A DNA stretch of 21,832 bases, taken from JBBQTU01 sp038213005 (GTDB taxonomy: Bacteria > Planctomycetota > Phycisphaerae > Tepidisphaerales > Tepidisphaeraceae). Where the stretch lies: positions 1 to 21,832 of the forward strand of contig JBBQTU010000040.1 in NCBI GenBank assembly GCA_038213005.1, written 5' to 3'. A program made the position numbers and the translations under genes. Positions 1-7,812 of this stretch are shown here, one piece after another (position 1 is the stretch's first letter; every line of letters begins with the position of its first letter). Under the pieces are notes generated by a model, which was given only the letters and a program-made list of their open reading frames with translations, was not told where the DNA came from and did no database searches.

Positions 1-23
1 AGCGGGTCGGGTGTGCGGCTTGC

Positions 24-74
24 TCCGCGTGTAAACCTTGCTCCGGCTGCGCCTGCGCAAGGTTTACACGCGGA
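24..74. repeat. 18-bp perfect inverted repeat (palindromic extragenic element or terminator)
   Basis: Arms at 24-41 and 57-74 are exact reverse complements (core CGCGTGTAAACCTTG) around a 15-nt GC-rich spacer. The structure could fold as a long hairpin. No T-run follows, so a classical intrinsic terminator is not clear. It may be a REP-like or MITE-like palindrome, or the terminator of a gene left of the window. Confidence 0.75.
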
Positions 75-86
75 ACTACGGAAGGC

Positions 87-131
87 AGGGTGACACTTCT
101 ACTTCGGCTAATAGGGTGACATTTCTACTTC
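87..131. repeat. Two 19-bp direct repeats, period 26 bp, resembling an IS21-type end
   Basis: Copies at 87-105 and 113-131 match at 18 of 19 positions (AGGGTGACAYTTCTACTTC) with a 7-nt gap. Multiple short GTGACATTTCTA-type repeats are typical of terminal regions of IS21-family elements, just upstream of istA. That family link is from memory and is an inference. No transposase is encoded here, so at most this is a solo end or a remnant. A strong Shine-Dalgarno (AGGAGG, 140-145) and ATG at 148 follow directly, but the frame they open is not the downstream gene's frame. Confidence 0.5.
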
Positions 132-226
132 TTGACGACAGGAGGAAATGAGCATCCGATACCAAGCTCTGGCATTTGCGGGCATCTTGGGCTATCACAT
201 TCGAGCAACAACATATCAGGAGTCTA

Positions 227-1729
227 ATGCTCGCGAAGATGCACAGCTTTGTCCTGATCGGGATCGACCCGCTTGCGTGCGAGGTCGAGGTGGATATCGC
301 CGCACAGGGACTGCCCAAGAACATCGTCGTGGGCCTGCCCCAGGCGGCGGTGAAGGAGTCGCTGGAGCGGGTACACCGGGCGATCGTGAACAGCGGGTAT
401 GCATTCCCCTTTGACCATCTGCTGATCAATCTGGCCCCGGCGGACGTTAAAAAGGAAGGGCCGGAGCTGGATCTGCCGATCGCGCTGGGCATCCTTCGGG
501 CGAGCAACTACATCCAGAATGATGCGCACAAGAAGTTCATGGTGGCCGGGGAGTTGGCGCTGGATGGCCGGCTGCGGCGGATCAAGGGCGCGTTGTCGCT
601 GGCGCTGTTGGCCAAGCAGAAGGGGATGCGCGGAGTGATCCTGCCGGTCGACAATGCCCGCGAGGCGGCGGTCGTGGAGGGCGTGGAAGTTTACGCCGTC
701 ACAACCTTGTCGCAGGCCGTGGCATTTCTCAATGAGCAGTTGCCGCTGGAGCCGTACGAACTCGATGGCGAGCCGTATGAGGCATCCAAGCTGTCCGAGT
801 CCCTGGACTTCGCCGATGTACGGGGACAGGAGTCGGTCAAGCGGGCGATCACGATCGCGGCCGCTGCCTCGCATAATCTACTTATGATAGGTCCTCCAGG
901 AACGGGCAAGACGATGCTGGCCAGCCGCATTCCCGGCATCCTGCCTCGGCTGGCGCGCATTGAGTCGCTGGAGACCACGCGCATCTACTCGGCCATGGGG
1001 CTGCTGCCCGAGGGCGTGGCCCTGATGGACGAGCGCCCGGTGCGCAGCCCGCATCACTCCACCACTGCACAGGCGCTGATCGGCGGCGGGACCATCCCCC
1101 GGCCGGGCGAGGTGTCGCTCGCCCATCATGGCATCCTGTTTCTCGATGAGCTGCCCGAGTTCTCCCGCTACGTGCTGGAAATGCTGCGCCAGCCGCTGGA
1201 AAACGGCGATGTCACCATCGCCCGCGTCCACGGGTCGGTCCGTTTCCCGGCGAAATTCATGCTGGTGGCGGCGATGAACCCGACCCCATCGGGCTACAAG
1301 AGCGACAACCCCAAGGTGCGCGACAAGTATCTCGCCAAGCTTTCAGGGCCTCTGCTGGACCGGATCGACATCCACGTTGAGGTGCCGACGGTGCCTTATC
1401 GCGAGTTGACCAGCAAACGATCCGGCACCTCCAGCCAGCAGATGCGCGAGCAGGTGGAGCGGGCCCGCGCGGCACAGTTGGCGCGGTTCCACGATGCCAC
1501 CACCAACTCTCGCATGGACAGCAAGCAGATGAAGGCATTCTGCGACCTGGGCGACGGTTGCCTCCTGCTGATGAAACAGGCGATGGACGAACTGGGGCTG
1601 TCGGCGCGGGCGTACGACAAGGTTCGTCGGGTGGCCCGCACCATCGCCGACATGGAAGGCGCTGAGAAGATCAACGAGACGCACCTGTCTGAGGCGATAC
1701 AGTACCGCCTGCTGGATCGGAAGTTCTAG
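227..1729 (+). CDS. comM: YifB/ComM-family Mg-chelatase-like AAA+ ATPase
   Basis: This 500-residue protein has the full YifB/ComM layout: an N-terminal ChlI-like domain (residues 1-170), a Mg-chelatase-type AAA+ core with Walker A GPPGTGKT (222-229) and Walker B ILFLDELPEF (303-312), the sensor segment NPTPSGY and GPLLDRIDIHVEVP, and a C-terminal helical domain. In naturally transformable bacteria ComM is a hexameric helicase that promotes branch migration during integration of incoming DNA; a role here is inferred. The ATG at 227 was chosen over an in-frame upstream start at 176 because family members begin MLAK-x-HS and AGGAG lies at 218-222. Most homologues have a cysteine-rich NPCPCG stretch after Walker B, but this protein has NPTPSG, so that putative metal site is lost. 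The next gene begins 58 nt downstream. Confidence 0.93.
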   Translation: MLAKMHSFVLIGIDPLACEVEVDIAAQGLPKNIVVGLPQAAVKESLERVHRAIVNSGYAFPFDHLLINLAPADVKKEGPELDLPIALGILRASNYIQNDAHKKFMVAGELALDGRLRRIKGALSLALLAKQKGMRGVILPVDNAREAAVVEGVEVYAVTTLSQAVAFLNEQLPLEPYELDGEPYEASKLSESLDFADVRGQESVKRAITIAAAASHNLLMIGPPGTGKTMLASRIPGILPRLARIESLETTRIYSAMGLLPEGVALMDERPVRSPHHSTTAQALIGGGTIPRPGEVSLAHHGILFLDELPEFSRYVLEMLRQPLENGDVTIARVHGSVRFPAKFMLVAAMNPTPSGYKSDNPKVRDKYLAKLSGPLLDRIDIHVEVPTVPYRELTSKRSGTSSQQMREQVERARAAQLARFHDATTNSRMDSKQMKAFCDLGDGCLLLMKQAMDELGLSARAYDKVRRVARTIADMEGAEKINETHLSEAIQYRLLDRKF

Positions 1730-1787
1730 GCCCACTCTTGCCATCAGGGTGCGTCTCCGTATGCTGACGGCCAGAGGCGGCAGAACT

Positions 1788-2486
1788 ATGTTAAAAGACG
1801 GCGAAAAGGGCGTTATTCTTCAGCGGGACAAGCAGACGTATGCAGTCGTGCCGCACCTGGTGTGCGGCTTGGCCGACCCGAAGAGCCTGCGGAAGATTGC
1901 AGAGGTGGCCGAGCGTCACAACCTGACCATCAAGGTAACCAGCGAGCAGCGGATTGCCCTGATCGGAGTGCCGCTGGAGAAGGTGGATACGGTCTGGGCT
2001 GAGCTGGGGATGGAGGTCGGGCACGTTGTCGGCAACACCGTTCGCGGCGTGAAGGCGTGCCCCGGCACCGACTTCTGCAAGCGCGGCACGCAAGACAGCC
2101 TCGCGATGGGCCGCATCCTGGACGAGCGATATCACGGCATGGCGCTGCCCGGCAAGATGAAGTTTGGCGTCAGCGGATGCCTGTTCCAGTGTGCTGAGAC
2201 ATCCTTCAAGGACATCGGGCTGGTGGGCAAGCCCAAGGGCTGGACGATCATGATCGGCGGGTGCGGCGGCGGCCGGCCTCGCCTGGGCGACAAGCTGGCG
2301 GAGGATCTATCTACTGAGCAGGCGCTCGATGTAGTCGACCGGCTGGTGGAGTACTTCAAGACCCACGCGAAGCACCACGACCGCATGGCTCGGCTGGTGG
2401 AGCGGCAAGGGCTGGAAGCCATCCGACAGGCATTGGGCATTGCGCCGGCCGGAAGCGCTGCCATGCCGGTCGCAAAGACGACCTGA
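1788..2486 (+). CDS. Small siroheme/[4Fe-4S] nitrite/sulfite reductase-domain protein
   Basis: The 232-residue product is a single ferredoxin-like half domain plus the siroheme/4Fe-4S region of nitrite/sulfite reductases. The four cluster ligands are visible as C91-x5-C97 (CPGTDFC) and C131-x3-C135 (CLFQC), and R55 in TSEQRIAL fits the siroheme-contacting arginine. The size matches the single-domain assimilatory-type sulfite reductases (about 220 residues) known from anaerobes, not the 500-residue CysI or the NirB enzymes. It would transfer electrons to sulfite or nitrite in the cytoplasm; the physiological substrate cannot be read from sequence. In-frame starts exist at 1749 (GTG) and 1761 (ATG), but homologues begin near MLKDGEKGVILQRD, favouring 1788. 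No siroheme biosynthesis or electron-donor gene is next to it. It follows comM by 58 nt and may be cotranscribed. Confidence 0.85.
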   Translation: MLKDGEKGVILQRDKQTYAVVPHLVCGLADPKSLRKIAEVAERHNLTIKVTSEQRIALIGVPLEKVDTVWAELGMEVGHVVGNTVRGVKACPGTDFCKRGTQDSLAMGRILDERYHGMALPGKMKFGVSGCLFQCAETSFKDIGLVGKPKGWTIMIGGCGGGRPRLGDKLAEDLSTEQALDVVDRLVEYFKTHAKHHDRMARLVERQGLEAIRQALGIAPAGSAAMPVAKTT

Positions 2487-2680
2487 ACCAACGAAATCGG
2501 CCGCCCTCAAGCCGCCCAGCGGCAAACGCGACGCCCCGGCGAAACACGCCGGCTCTGCTGGCCTCATCGGCTGATTTCCACTATGATTCGTCCGTTTCCC
2601 CAGGATGTCTGGCTCCGTTCGATGATCGCTGCGGCCGCTTGTCCGACCTCTGTTGCGATCCAGCGGTGTAAGTGTTTGAC

Positions 2681-3088
2681 ATGGATGGCATTATGACCGA
2701 ACTATTCCACAATCTCGTTCAGTGGGCCAGCCACTACCAGATGCCTTATCAGGACAACAAGGTCCTCTGGAAGATCATTGGCTACACGGGTATGGCGATG
2801 TTCTTTGGCCGCTTCTTCGTGCAATGGATCCACAGCGAGATCCGCAAGGAGAGTAAGGTCACGATTGCCTTCTGGTGGCAGAGCCTGTTTGGCACGGCGC
2901 TGATGCTGGCCTATTCACTCCGCCAGCACGATCCGATCTACATCCTGGGCTATGTGTTTAATGTGGTCCCCTATACGCGGAACCTGATTCTGATTTATCG
3001 CAAGAAGCGAGAAGACGAGGCGCGGGGGTTTCCTGTCGCAGTGCCCGCACTGATTGAGGCCGAACTGGAGCAGAACAGCACAAAATGA
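2681..3088 (+). CDS. LAB_N (lipid-A-disaccharide synthase N-terminal-like) membrane protein
   Basis: About 135 residues with three hydrophobic helices and the LAB_N signature: W-x2-IGYTGM-x-FFGRFFVQW, SE-x-RKES, FWWQSL and DPIYILGYVFNVVPYTRNL. LAB_N occurs fused to some LpxB proteins and as a stand-alone membrane protein next to GT2 glycosyltransferases, where it probably helps handle lipid-linked sugars; its exact function is not established. The last codon overlaps the next gene's start as ATGA, so the two are translationally coupled. Starts at 2672 (GTG), 2681 (ATG) and 2693 (ATG) are all possible; none has a good Shine-Dalgarno, so the N-terminus is uncertain by a few residues. Confidence 0.85.
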   Translation: MDGIMTELFHNLVQWASHYQMPYQDNKVLWKIIGYTGMAMFFGRFFVQWIHSEIRKESKVTIAFWWQSLFGTALMLAYSLRQHDPIYILGYVFNVVPYTRNLILIYRKKREDEARGFPVAVPALIEAELEQNSTK

Positions 3089-3831
3089 AGAATGAACCTG
3101 TCCTGAGTATCTGCGTCCCGGTCTACAACGAGCAGGACAGCCTGCCGCTGCTGCACGAGGCCATCTGCAAGGTGATCGATCCGGCGAAGATCGACGCCGA
3201 GTTAATCCTCGTGGACGATGGATCCAAAGACAATTCGTGGAAGGTGATCCAGGAACTGGTGCAGAAAGATGCCCGGGTCCGAGGGGTCAAGTTCAAGGCC
3301 AACTGCGGCGAGACGGCAGCGTCCGATGCCGGGCTGCGGGCGGCGCGCGGCAAGTACGTCATGACCATGGATGCCGACCTGCAAAACGACCCGGCCGACA
3401 TTCCGGCGTTTCTCAAGGCAATGGAGAGCGGCGTTGATTGCGTCTGCGGCAGCCGGGTGGCCAATCGGAGCAAGGGCGATAACTTCGTCAAAGTCGTCTC
3501 CAGTCGCGTCGCCAACTGGGTGCGCAACAAGCTATCCGATGAGGAGATCTCCGATGCAGGGTGCACGTATCGCTGCATCCGTCGCGAATGCCTGGGGAAG
3601 ATCAAGCTCTATCGCGGGCTGCACCGCTTCATCCCGACGCTCCTGAAGATGGAAGGCTACACCGTCAGCGAAATCGCGGTGACGAACAACCCGCGACTGC
3701 ACGGCGAGAGCAAGTACGGCGTCTGGAATCGCCTGTTTAAGAGTTTCCGAGACCTGCTGGCGATCCGCTGGATGAAGAGCCGGATCCTGGGCTACCGCAT
3801 CGAAACCGAGTTGGATCGTTCGGCGGCGTGA
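3085..3831 (+). CDS. Family 2 glycosyltransferase, dolichyl/undecaprenyl-phosphate sugar synthase type
   Basis: The 248-residue protein has a GT-A fold typical of DPM1-like enzymes: SICVPVYNEQ near the N-terminus, VDDGSKDNS (43-51), the DxD-type metal motif MDADLQNDP (95-103) and the NPRLHGESKYG segment (202-212). Such enzymes transfer a sugar from a nucleotide donor to a polyprenyl phosphate at the inner membrane face. It has no C-terminal transmembrane helices, unlike the ArnC/GtrB group; the coupled LAB_N protein encoded just upstream could supply a membrane anchor (inference). The start overlaps the LAB_N stop codon (ATGA at 3085-3088). The donor sugar cannot be inferred. Confidence 0.92.
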   Translation: MKNEPVLSICVPVYNEQDSLPLLHEAICKVIDPAKIDAELILVDDGSKDNSWKVIQELVQKDARVRGVKFKANCGETAASDAGLRAARGKYVMTMDADLQNDPADIPAFLKAMESGVDCVCGSRVANRSKGDNFVKVVSSRVANWVRNKLSDEEISDAGCTYRCIRRECLGKIKLYRGLHRFIPTLLKMEGYTVSEIAVTNNPRLHGESKYGVWNRLFKSFRDLLAIRWMKSRILGYRIETELDRSAA

Positions 3832-3871
3832 TCCCGCGTGCGCGACATGCTCTCTTTGCTCCCAAGCCTAT

Positions 3872-4429
3872 ATGTCCAAGTGTCTCAACTGCGGCCGGCA
3901 CAGCATTATCCTCAGCGTCGAGGAGGCCGGTGAGCTTTTCTGCAGCGAGCGATGTTGCAAGGCGTTTCCGATCATGCAGTGGGCGGGCGTGCGGCCGGAG
4001 GATGTCTATCGCCGCGCCATGGAGATCCGCAATTCCGCATGCCCCTGCTGCGGCCGAAGCGGACCGGTAGACGCTCATAAGTCGTATCGCATCTGGTCGG
4101 CGGTGGTGTTGAGCGTCTGGAGCACGCGCTCGGTCGTGTCTTGCCGCCGCTGCGGGCGGGAAGAGCAACTCACCGCGGCGAGTTTGAGCCTGGCGCTGGG
4201 GTGGTGGGGTCTGCCTCTGGGCCTCGTGCTTACGCCCGTTCAGGTTATCCGGAATCTGCTGGCAATGGCTCGGCCGACTCCGCCTTCGCCATCGGCGGAA
4301 CTGTTGGCGGCCGCCCGTAGGGATCTGGCAGTTCGGCTCAGTCAGACCAAGCCCGAGGCGGCTGTCCTGCCGATACCGCCGCCGCTGTCGTACATCCCGA
4401 TGCCGGCGGCGCCGCCCAAGGCGGACTGA
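3872..4429 (+). CDS. Unrecognised zinc-ribbon membrane-associated protein
   Basis: A 185-residue protein of unknown function. Cysteine clusters suggest two metal-binding modules: C4-x2-C7 with C24-x3-C28, and CPCC (57-60) with C91-x2-C94. A hydrophobic stretch follows (about 102-123, LALGWWGLPLGLVLTP) and could be a membrane segment. The C-terminal tail, from about residue 135, is rich in proline and alanine. The GWWG-PxG-TP pattern right after a CxxC ribbon recurs in other bacterial zinc-ribbon membrane proteins, which supports a real gene. It lies 40 nt after the glycosyltransferase on the same strand and may belong to that operon. No ribosome-binding site stands out before the ATG. Confidence 0.75.
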   Translation: MSKCLNCGRHSIILSVEEAGELFCSERCCKAFPIMQWAGVRPEDVYRRAMEIRNSACPCCGRSGPVDAHKSYRIWSAVVLSVWSTRSVVSCRRCGREEQLTAASLSLALGWWGLPLGLVLTPVQVIRNLLAMARPTPPSPSAELLAAARRDLAVRLSQTKPEAAVLPIPPPLSYIPMPAAPPKAD

Positions 4430-4583
4430 GGCACCAATGCAATTCTTCAAGTGGCACAGGCCGTCTCGTCCGCCCATTTCGGCTTCGCGGCGCGACGATT
4501 GACCTCCGGCGGCATCCCGGTTCACAACAGAACGTTTCCTTCTTATGCCTGCCTCCTCACGCGTGATCTGCTGGCAACCAAAT

Positions 4584-4605
4584 GGGCGGCCGAGGCGGCC
4601 CGCCC
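4584..4605. terminator. GC-rich hairpin between convergent genes
   Basis: GGGCGG (4584-4589) pairs with CCGCCC (4600-4605), and two further C-G pairs form with one bulged base, leaving a 5-nt loop. It sits between the ends of two converging genes (stops at 4429 and 4642), where a bidirectional terminator would be expected. There is no T-run, so confidence is limited. The rest of 4430-4641 shows nothing recognisable. Confidence 0.4.
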
Positions 4606-4641
4606 CACTTCAACGCGGCGCTGCCACGTCGCCCGTAACTG

Positions 4642-5397
4642 CTACACGATCTCCACGCCAACCGGGAAATGATCGCTGGCAAACTCGGCCAGTCGGTCTG
4701 TTTCGATCCAGGCGTCTTTCACGCACTGCGGCGCGATGCCACTGGTGAAGATGTAATCCACACGCTGGCCCGGGTGATGCGTTGAAAAGCTGCCCGTCTG
4801 GCCGGCCACCTCGCCCTTCGCCACGTGCAGTGTGTCGAGGTAGCCGCGGCCCCGCACGCGTGCGATGACCTCTCGCGGCAGCATGCCACCGTTCGCTTCC
4901 CAATCCTTCTGGGTCCGCGGCTTGCACCTGGCGGGGTCAATCTGCTGGATCGGCGAGTTGGAGTTGAAGTCTCCCATCAGGAGGTGCGGGCGAGTGAGCT
5001 TCGACAACACGGCCAGGATCGCGTCGATCTCGGCCAGACGTTCGGTCTCATCCTTCAGTTTCGCGTGGGGATGCAGATGGACCGCCGCTACCGGTATCGC
5101 CCCGCCATCCGGCATCAGCACCTCGGCCAGCAGGAACGTGTTGGTCACCTCAGGCCGCAGCAGTGCGTGATCCCACGAGCAGCGGATCGGCCAGTGCGAG
5201 AGAATGGCGGACTTGTGTCGCTTGCCGGTTGCGACGATGCAGTCCATCTTCAACCGCCGGGCGAGGCGATCGATCACCCACGGGTCATCGGCTTCGAGCA
5301 GCGTGATCACATCGGCTTTCTGCGCTGCCAGAACCTCACCGATCGGATCCGCCCGTCCCACGCCGCCGTTGAGAATGTTGTAGCTGACCACTCGCAT
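4642..5397 (-). CDS. Endonuclease/exonuclease/phosphatase (EEP) family protein
   Basis: The 251-residue protein carries all hallmarks of the EEP superfamily: N7 in SYNILN, the metal ligand E35 in LLEAD, H107 in VHLHP, D143 and N145 in MGDFNSN, D214 in RVDYIF, and the terminal catalytic D242-H243 in SDHFPVGVEI. The family includes Mg-dependent DNases, AP endonucleases and phosphodiesterases acting on lipids or nucleotides; the substrate cannot be assigned. There is no signal peptide, so a cytoplasmic location is likely. The length is typical for a stand-alone catalytic domain. It is divergent from the zinc-ribbon membrane genes to its right and convergent with those to its left, so it is probably a single-gene unit. 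Confidence 0.9.
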   Translation of the reverse strand: MRVVSYNILNGGVGRADPIGEVLAAQKADVITLLEADDPWVIDRLARRLKMDCIVATGKRHKSAILSHWPIRCSWDHALLRPEVTNTFLLAEVLMPDGGAIPVAAVHLHPHAKLKDETERLAEIDAILAVLSKLTRPHLLMGDFNSNSPIQQIDPARCKPRTQKDWEANGGMLPREVIARVRGRGYLDTLHVAKGEVAGQTGSFSTHHPGQRVDYIFTSGIAPQCVKDAWIETDRLAEFASDHFPVGVEIV

Positions 5398-5727
5398 GGC
5401 GGCCCATTATGCAGCCAATTGCGTGAGCGGCAATTGCCCTGCTGACAGACACCCTGACACAGCGAGCGCCCCACCCCACACGCGGTGTCTCGCTGCAAGG
5501 CAGATCGACTCCCCTGGACGGCTTGGGGCCCGGCACCGGGAATCAGCGAGTTACCGCATCCCCTGCGGCAGCATGCCGATAACTACACACCAGCTTATGT
5601 CAACAAGACCCGTTGACGAGCACAATCTGCCCCGTTTTTACTCTTTCTCTGGACTTTTCACTTATTCTCGACGAGGTCATCTGTTATGCTGCACGCGTTC
5701 ATTTCACGCTGCTCTTGGAGTGTTATC
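5398..5727. other. Divergent intergenic region, 330 bp, no gene recognised
   Basis: No credible coding region was found. AT content rises between about 5575 and 5690. A TTGACG hexamer at 5613-5618 lies 17 nt before TTTTAC (5636-5641), a weak promoter candidate for the gene starting at 5728. No riboswitch-like structure was recognised. Confidence 0.45.
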
Positions 5728-6666
5728 GTGGTGTGGAAGTTTTCGCTAAGTGGACGGGTCGGCGAGCATCGTCACGAGGAGACGCTGCTGCTGGACGTTC
5801 CCTGCGCCCGTTGCGGTCGGGCATTGCGCGGCGTCAGCCCTGCCGGGCAATGCGCTGAGTGCGGGCTGGAAGTGGCACGCTCCCTTTCGCTCGCTGTCGT
5901 CCGCTCGGGCGATGTCGCACAGTTGGATCGGCTTGCAACAGGTCTGGACGCGCAGGTCTGGAGTTCGCTCCTGGCGATGATCGTCTGCGTCGCATCGCCG
6001 ATCCTCTTCTGCGGTTCGTTGCAGCTTCATGTGGCTCTGACCGCGCTGGCGGTCCTGATGAGCGGCGTGGGCGCGTGGTTCATGGTCAGCGCCGAGCCCG
6101 CCGACGCCAGCCACCAGGTTCCATTGCTGCACAAGGTCTTCTGGCGTCTGGGAATCCCTCTTGGCACCGTCTCCCTCGTCATCGTCGGGATGGGTGTCCA
6201 CGTGCATCTGTTCAAAATGGAATCCACGCTCCTGACGCTGTGCGTGAGCAGTTGCCTCTGCTGGTTCGCAGCCGAGTCCTCCAAGCTGCATTTCCTCGAA
6301 CTCGTCACCCGCCTGGTGCCAAACATGCAAGTCCAGCGACAGGCCCGTCACGTACGCTGGGGCGAGTATGTCCTGCTGACGATGCTGGCGGTCGCACTGG
6401 TGCAGTCCATGCTTGAGATGTCGGCCTTCGGACTCCGCATGCCGGTCCTGCGTGACATGTTTGTCGTCATGGTATCTGTAGCGCTGCTGGTCTTCACTAT
6501 TCTCACGGTCCTGCTCTATAGCCGTATGTCTCAGGCACTCCAGCAGCATGTCCGCCACGCTCGCCTGCTGAGCAGCGGAGCCTTCTCGCCGATGCTGGTC
6601 CAGGGCGTATGGCTCCCGCCCGGCCGAAGACACCACGATCTCATCGCTCAGCCGCGCTGCGCGTGA
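5728..6666 (+). CDS. Zinc-ribbon polytopic membrane protein, paralogue 1
   Basis: This 312-residue protein begins with a short zinc ribbon, C26-x2-C29 and C42-x2-C45 (PCARCG, LRG, CAECG), the small ribbon frequent in planctomycete membrane proteins. About six hydrophobic helices follow (roughly 79-97, 100-120, 142-160, 166-182, 214-230, 243-264), then a short cytoplasmic tail. It is a clear paralogue of the next gene, sharing RSGD, DAQVW, LGIPLG-type, ARHVRWG and MVSVALLVFT segments. The GTG at 5728 was chosen because GGAG (5717-5720) precedes it and the same TTGGAGT-n-ATCGTG context precedes the paralogue's start; an ATG at 5686 would add 14 residues. Function is unknown. Confidence 0.75.
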   Translation: MVWKFSLSGRVGEHRHEETLLLDVPCARCGRALRGVSPAGQCAECGLEVARSLSLAVVRSGDVAQLDRLATGLDAQVWSSLLAMIVCVASPILFCGSLQLHVALTALAVLMSGVGAWFMVSAEPADASHQVPLLHKVFWRLGIPLGTVSLVIVGMGVHVHLFKMESTLLTLCVSSCLCWFAAESSKLHFLELVTRLVPNMQVQRQARHVRWGEYVLLTMLAVALVQSMLEMSAFGLRMPVLRDMFVVMVSVALLVFTILTVLLYSRMSQALQQHVRHARLLSSGAFSPMLVQGVWLPPGRRHHDLIAQPRCA

Positions 6667-6871
6667 TGCCGCTCCCTCCCCCGGCTCATGGGGCATTTGT
6701 GCTCCCCACGCACGCCCCTTTGCCGTCCTTCCTGCGTCATGTGGCACACTCGCTGTGCCAGATACTTCGCCTGTCCCGCGCATCAGGGTGGGGAAACTCG
6801 CGACTAATTCATGGACTCAACCTGCACTTCTCTGTAATCTACTTTCGGTATTCAGGTTGGAGTCACGAATC

Positions 6872-7786
6872 GTGTTGGCACATGTTGGAAACTTTCTGCG
6901 CCGGCGTCGCAAAGACCTGGTGACGATCGATCTGCCTTGTAGCAGATGTGGTTCAAGTCTGCGCGGACGCGATCCTGCCGGGCAGTGCCCCGAGTGTGGT
7001 CTTTCGGTCTCCCGCTCGCTTTCCGTCGCCGCCCTGCGATCGGGTGATCCTGGATGGATGGAGAGCATCGCCAGCGGCATTGATGCCCAGGTATGGGGCA
7101 CGCTGCTCGGCGCCTTTGCGTGCATCGTCGGTCCCTTTGTGGTCGGTGAGCCGCTTTCCATTCAGGCCTTTGCCATCGTCGTCGCTGTGGCAATGAGCTT
7201 GGTGGGCGTATGGCATTTCGGGCGGGCTGACAAGCGCGCCCATGCGAGTGTTGCGTTTCCTCGCTGGTGCGTCATCGGTCGTCTGGCCATCCCGCTTGGC
7301 AGTGCGGCCCTGGTGGTTCCTGCGCTCCTCGTCCACGCTCGCTTGAGCGAAACAGTGGGACTCGCCGGACTGGTCGCTTTCCTCATCGGCGGCGCCTGCT
7401 GGTTCATCGGCGAGTGCACCAAGCTGCGCCTGCTGGAACATCTGGCCGGCCTCTTTCCCGGCCGCGACCTGGGCTATCGAGCCCGCCACGTCCGCTGGGG
7501 CGCTTACGTGGCATTTATGCTGCTCGCCGCCGCGCTACTCTACGCCACCTGGCAGGCGCATCGCTATGGCCTGGCAATACCGCAGGTCTCAGGTTTCTTC
7601 ATGGTCATGGCGTCCGTCGCTCTGCTGGTCTTTACTCTTCTGACCACCCTCCTGGCCAGCCGCATGTCGGCCGTCGCCATCGAACAGGCCGGATACGTCC
7701 GCCAGTTCCTGGGCGAAAGTCTCCAGTTGCCCGGCACCGCCCTTGGGCCTCTTCCCGACATGCCGCAGTGGAATGTCGAGGCATAG
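6872..7786 (+). CDS. Zinc-ribbon polytopic membrane protein, paralogue 2
   Basis: The 304-residue product has the zinc ribbon C23-x2-C26 and C39-x2-C42 (PCSRCG, LRG, CPECG) after a strongly basic RRRRK segment, then about six hydrophobic helices. Its architecture and motif order match the preceding gene, so the pair arose by tandem duplication; divergence is considerable and concentrated in the first helices and the C-terminal tail. The GTG at 6872 has GGAG at 6859-6862 and is preferred over an in-frame GTG at 6755, because the intervening residues do not resemble the paralogue. The 205 bp between the two genes shows no recognisable feature. It ends 26 nt from the convergent trpA stop. Function is unknown. 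Confidence 0.75.
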   Translation: MLAHVGNFLRRRRKDLVTIDLPCSRCGSSLRGRDPAGQCPECGLSVSRSLSVAALRSGDPGWMESIASGIDAQVWGTLLGAFACIVGPFVVGEPLSIQAFAIVVAVAMSLVGVWHFGRADKRAHASVAFPRWCVIGRLAIPLGSAALVVPALLVHARLSETVGLAGLVAFLIGGACWFIGECTKLRLLEHLAGLFPGRDLGYRARHVRWGAYVAFMLLAAALLYATWQAHRYGLAIPQVSGFFMVMASVALLVFTLLTTLLASRMSAVAIEQAGYVRQFLGESLQLPGTALGPLPDMPQWNVEA

Positions 7787-7812
7787 CAGCGGCATCCGTC
7801 ACCGCCGCAAAC

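Noticed and set aside
148..414. Short gene starting at the strong ribosome-binding site
   Set aside because: After about 27 codons it overlaps comM in another frame and becomes low-complexity; no homology was recognised. The start is kept only as a possible transposon remnant.
2536..2552. CCGGCG/CGCCGG hairpin after the siroheme protein gene as terminator
   Set aside because: The stem is only 6 bp with no T-run, and such short matches are expected by chance in GC-rich DNA.
5746..6783. 345-codon open frame on the - strand
   Set aside because: It lies antisense to the first zinc-ribbon membrane protein and is rich in His, Gln, Arg and Asp without recognisable motifs.
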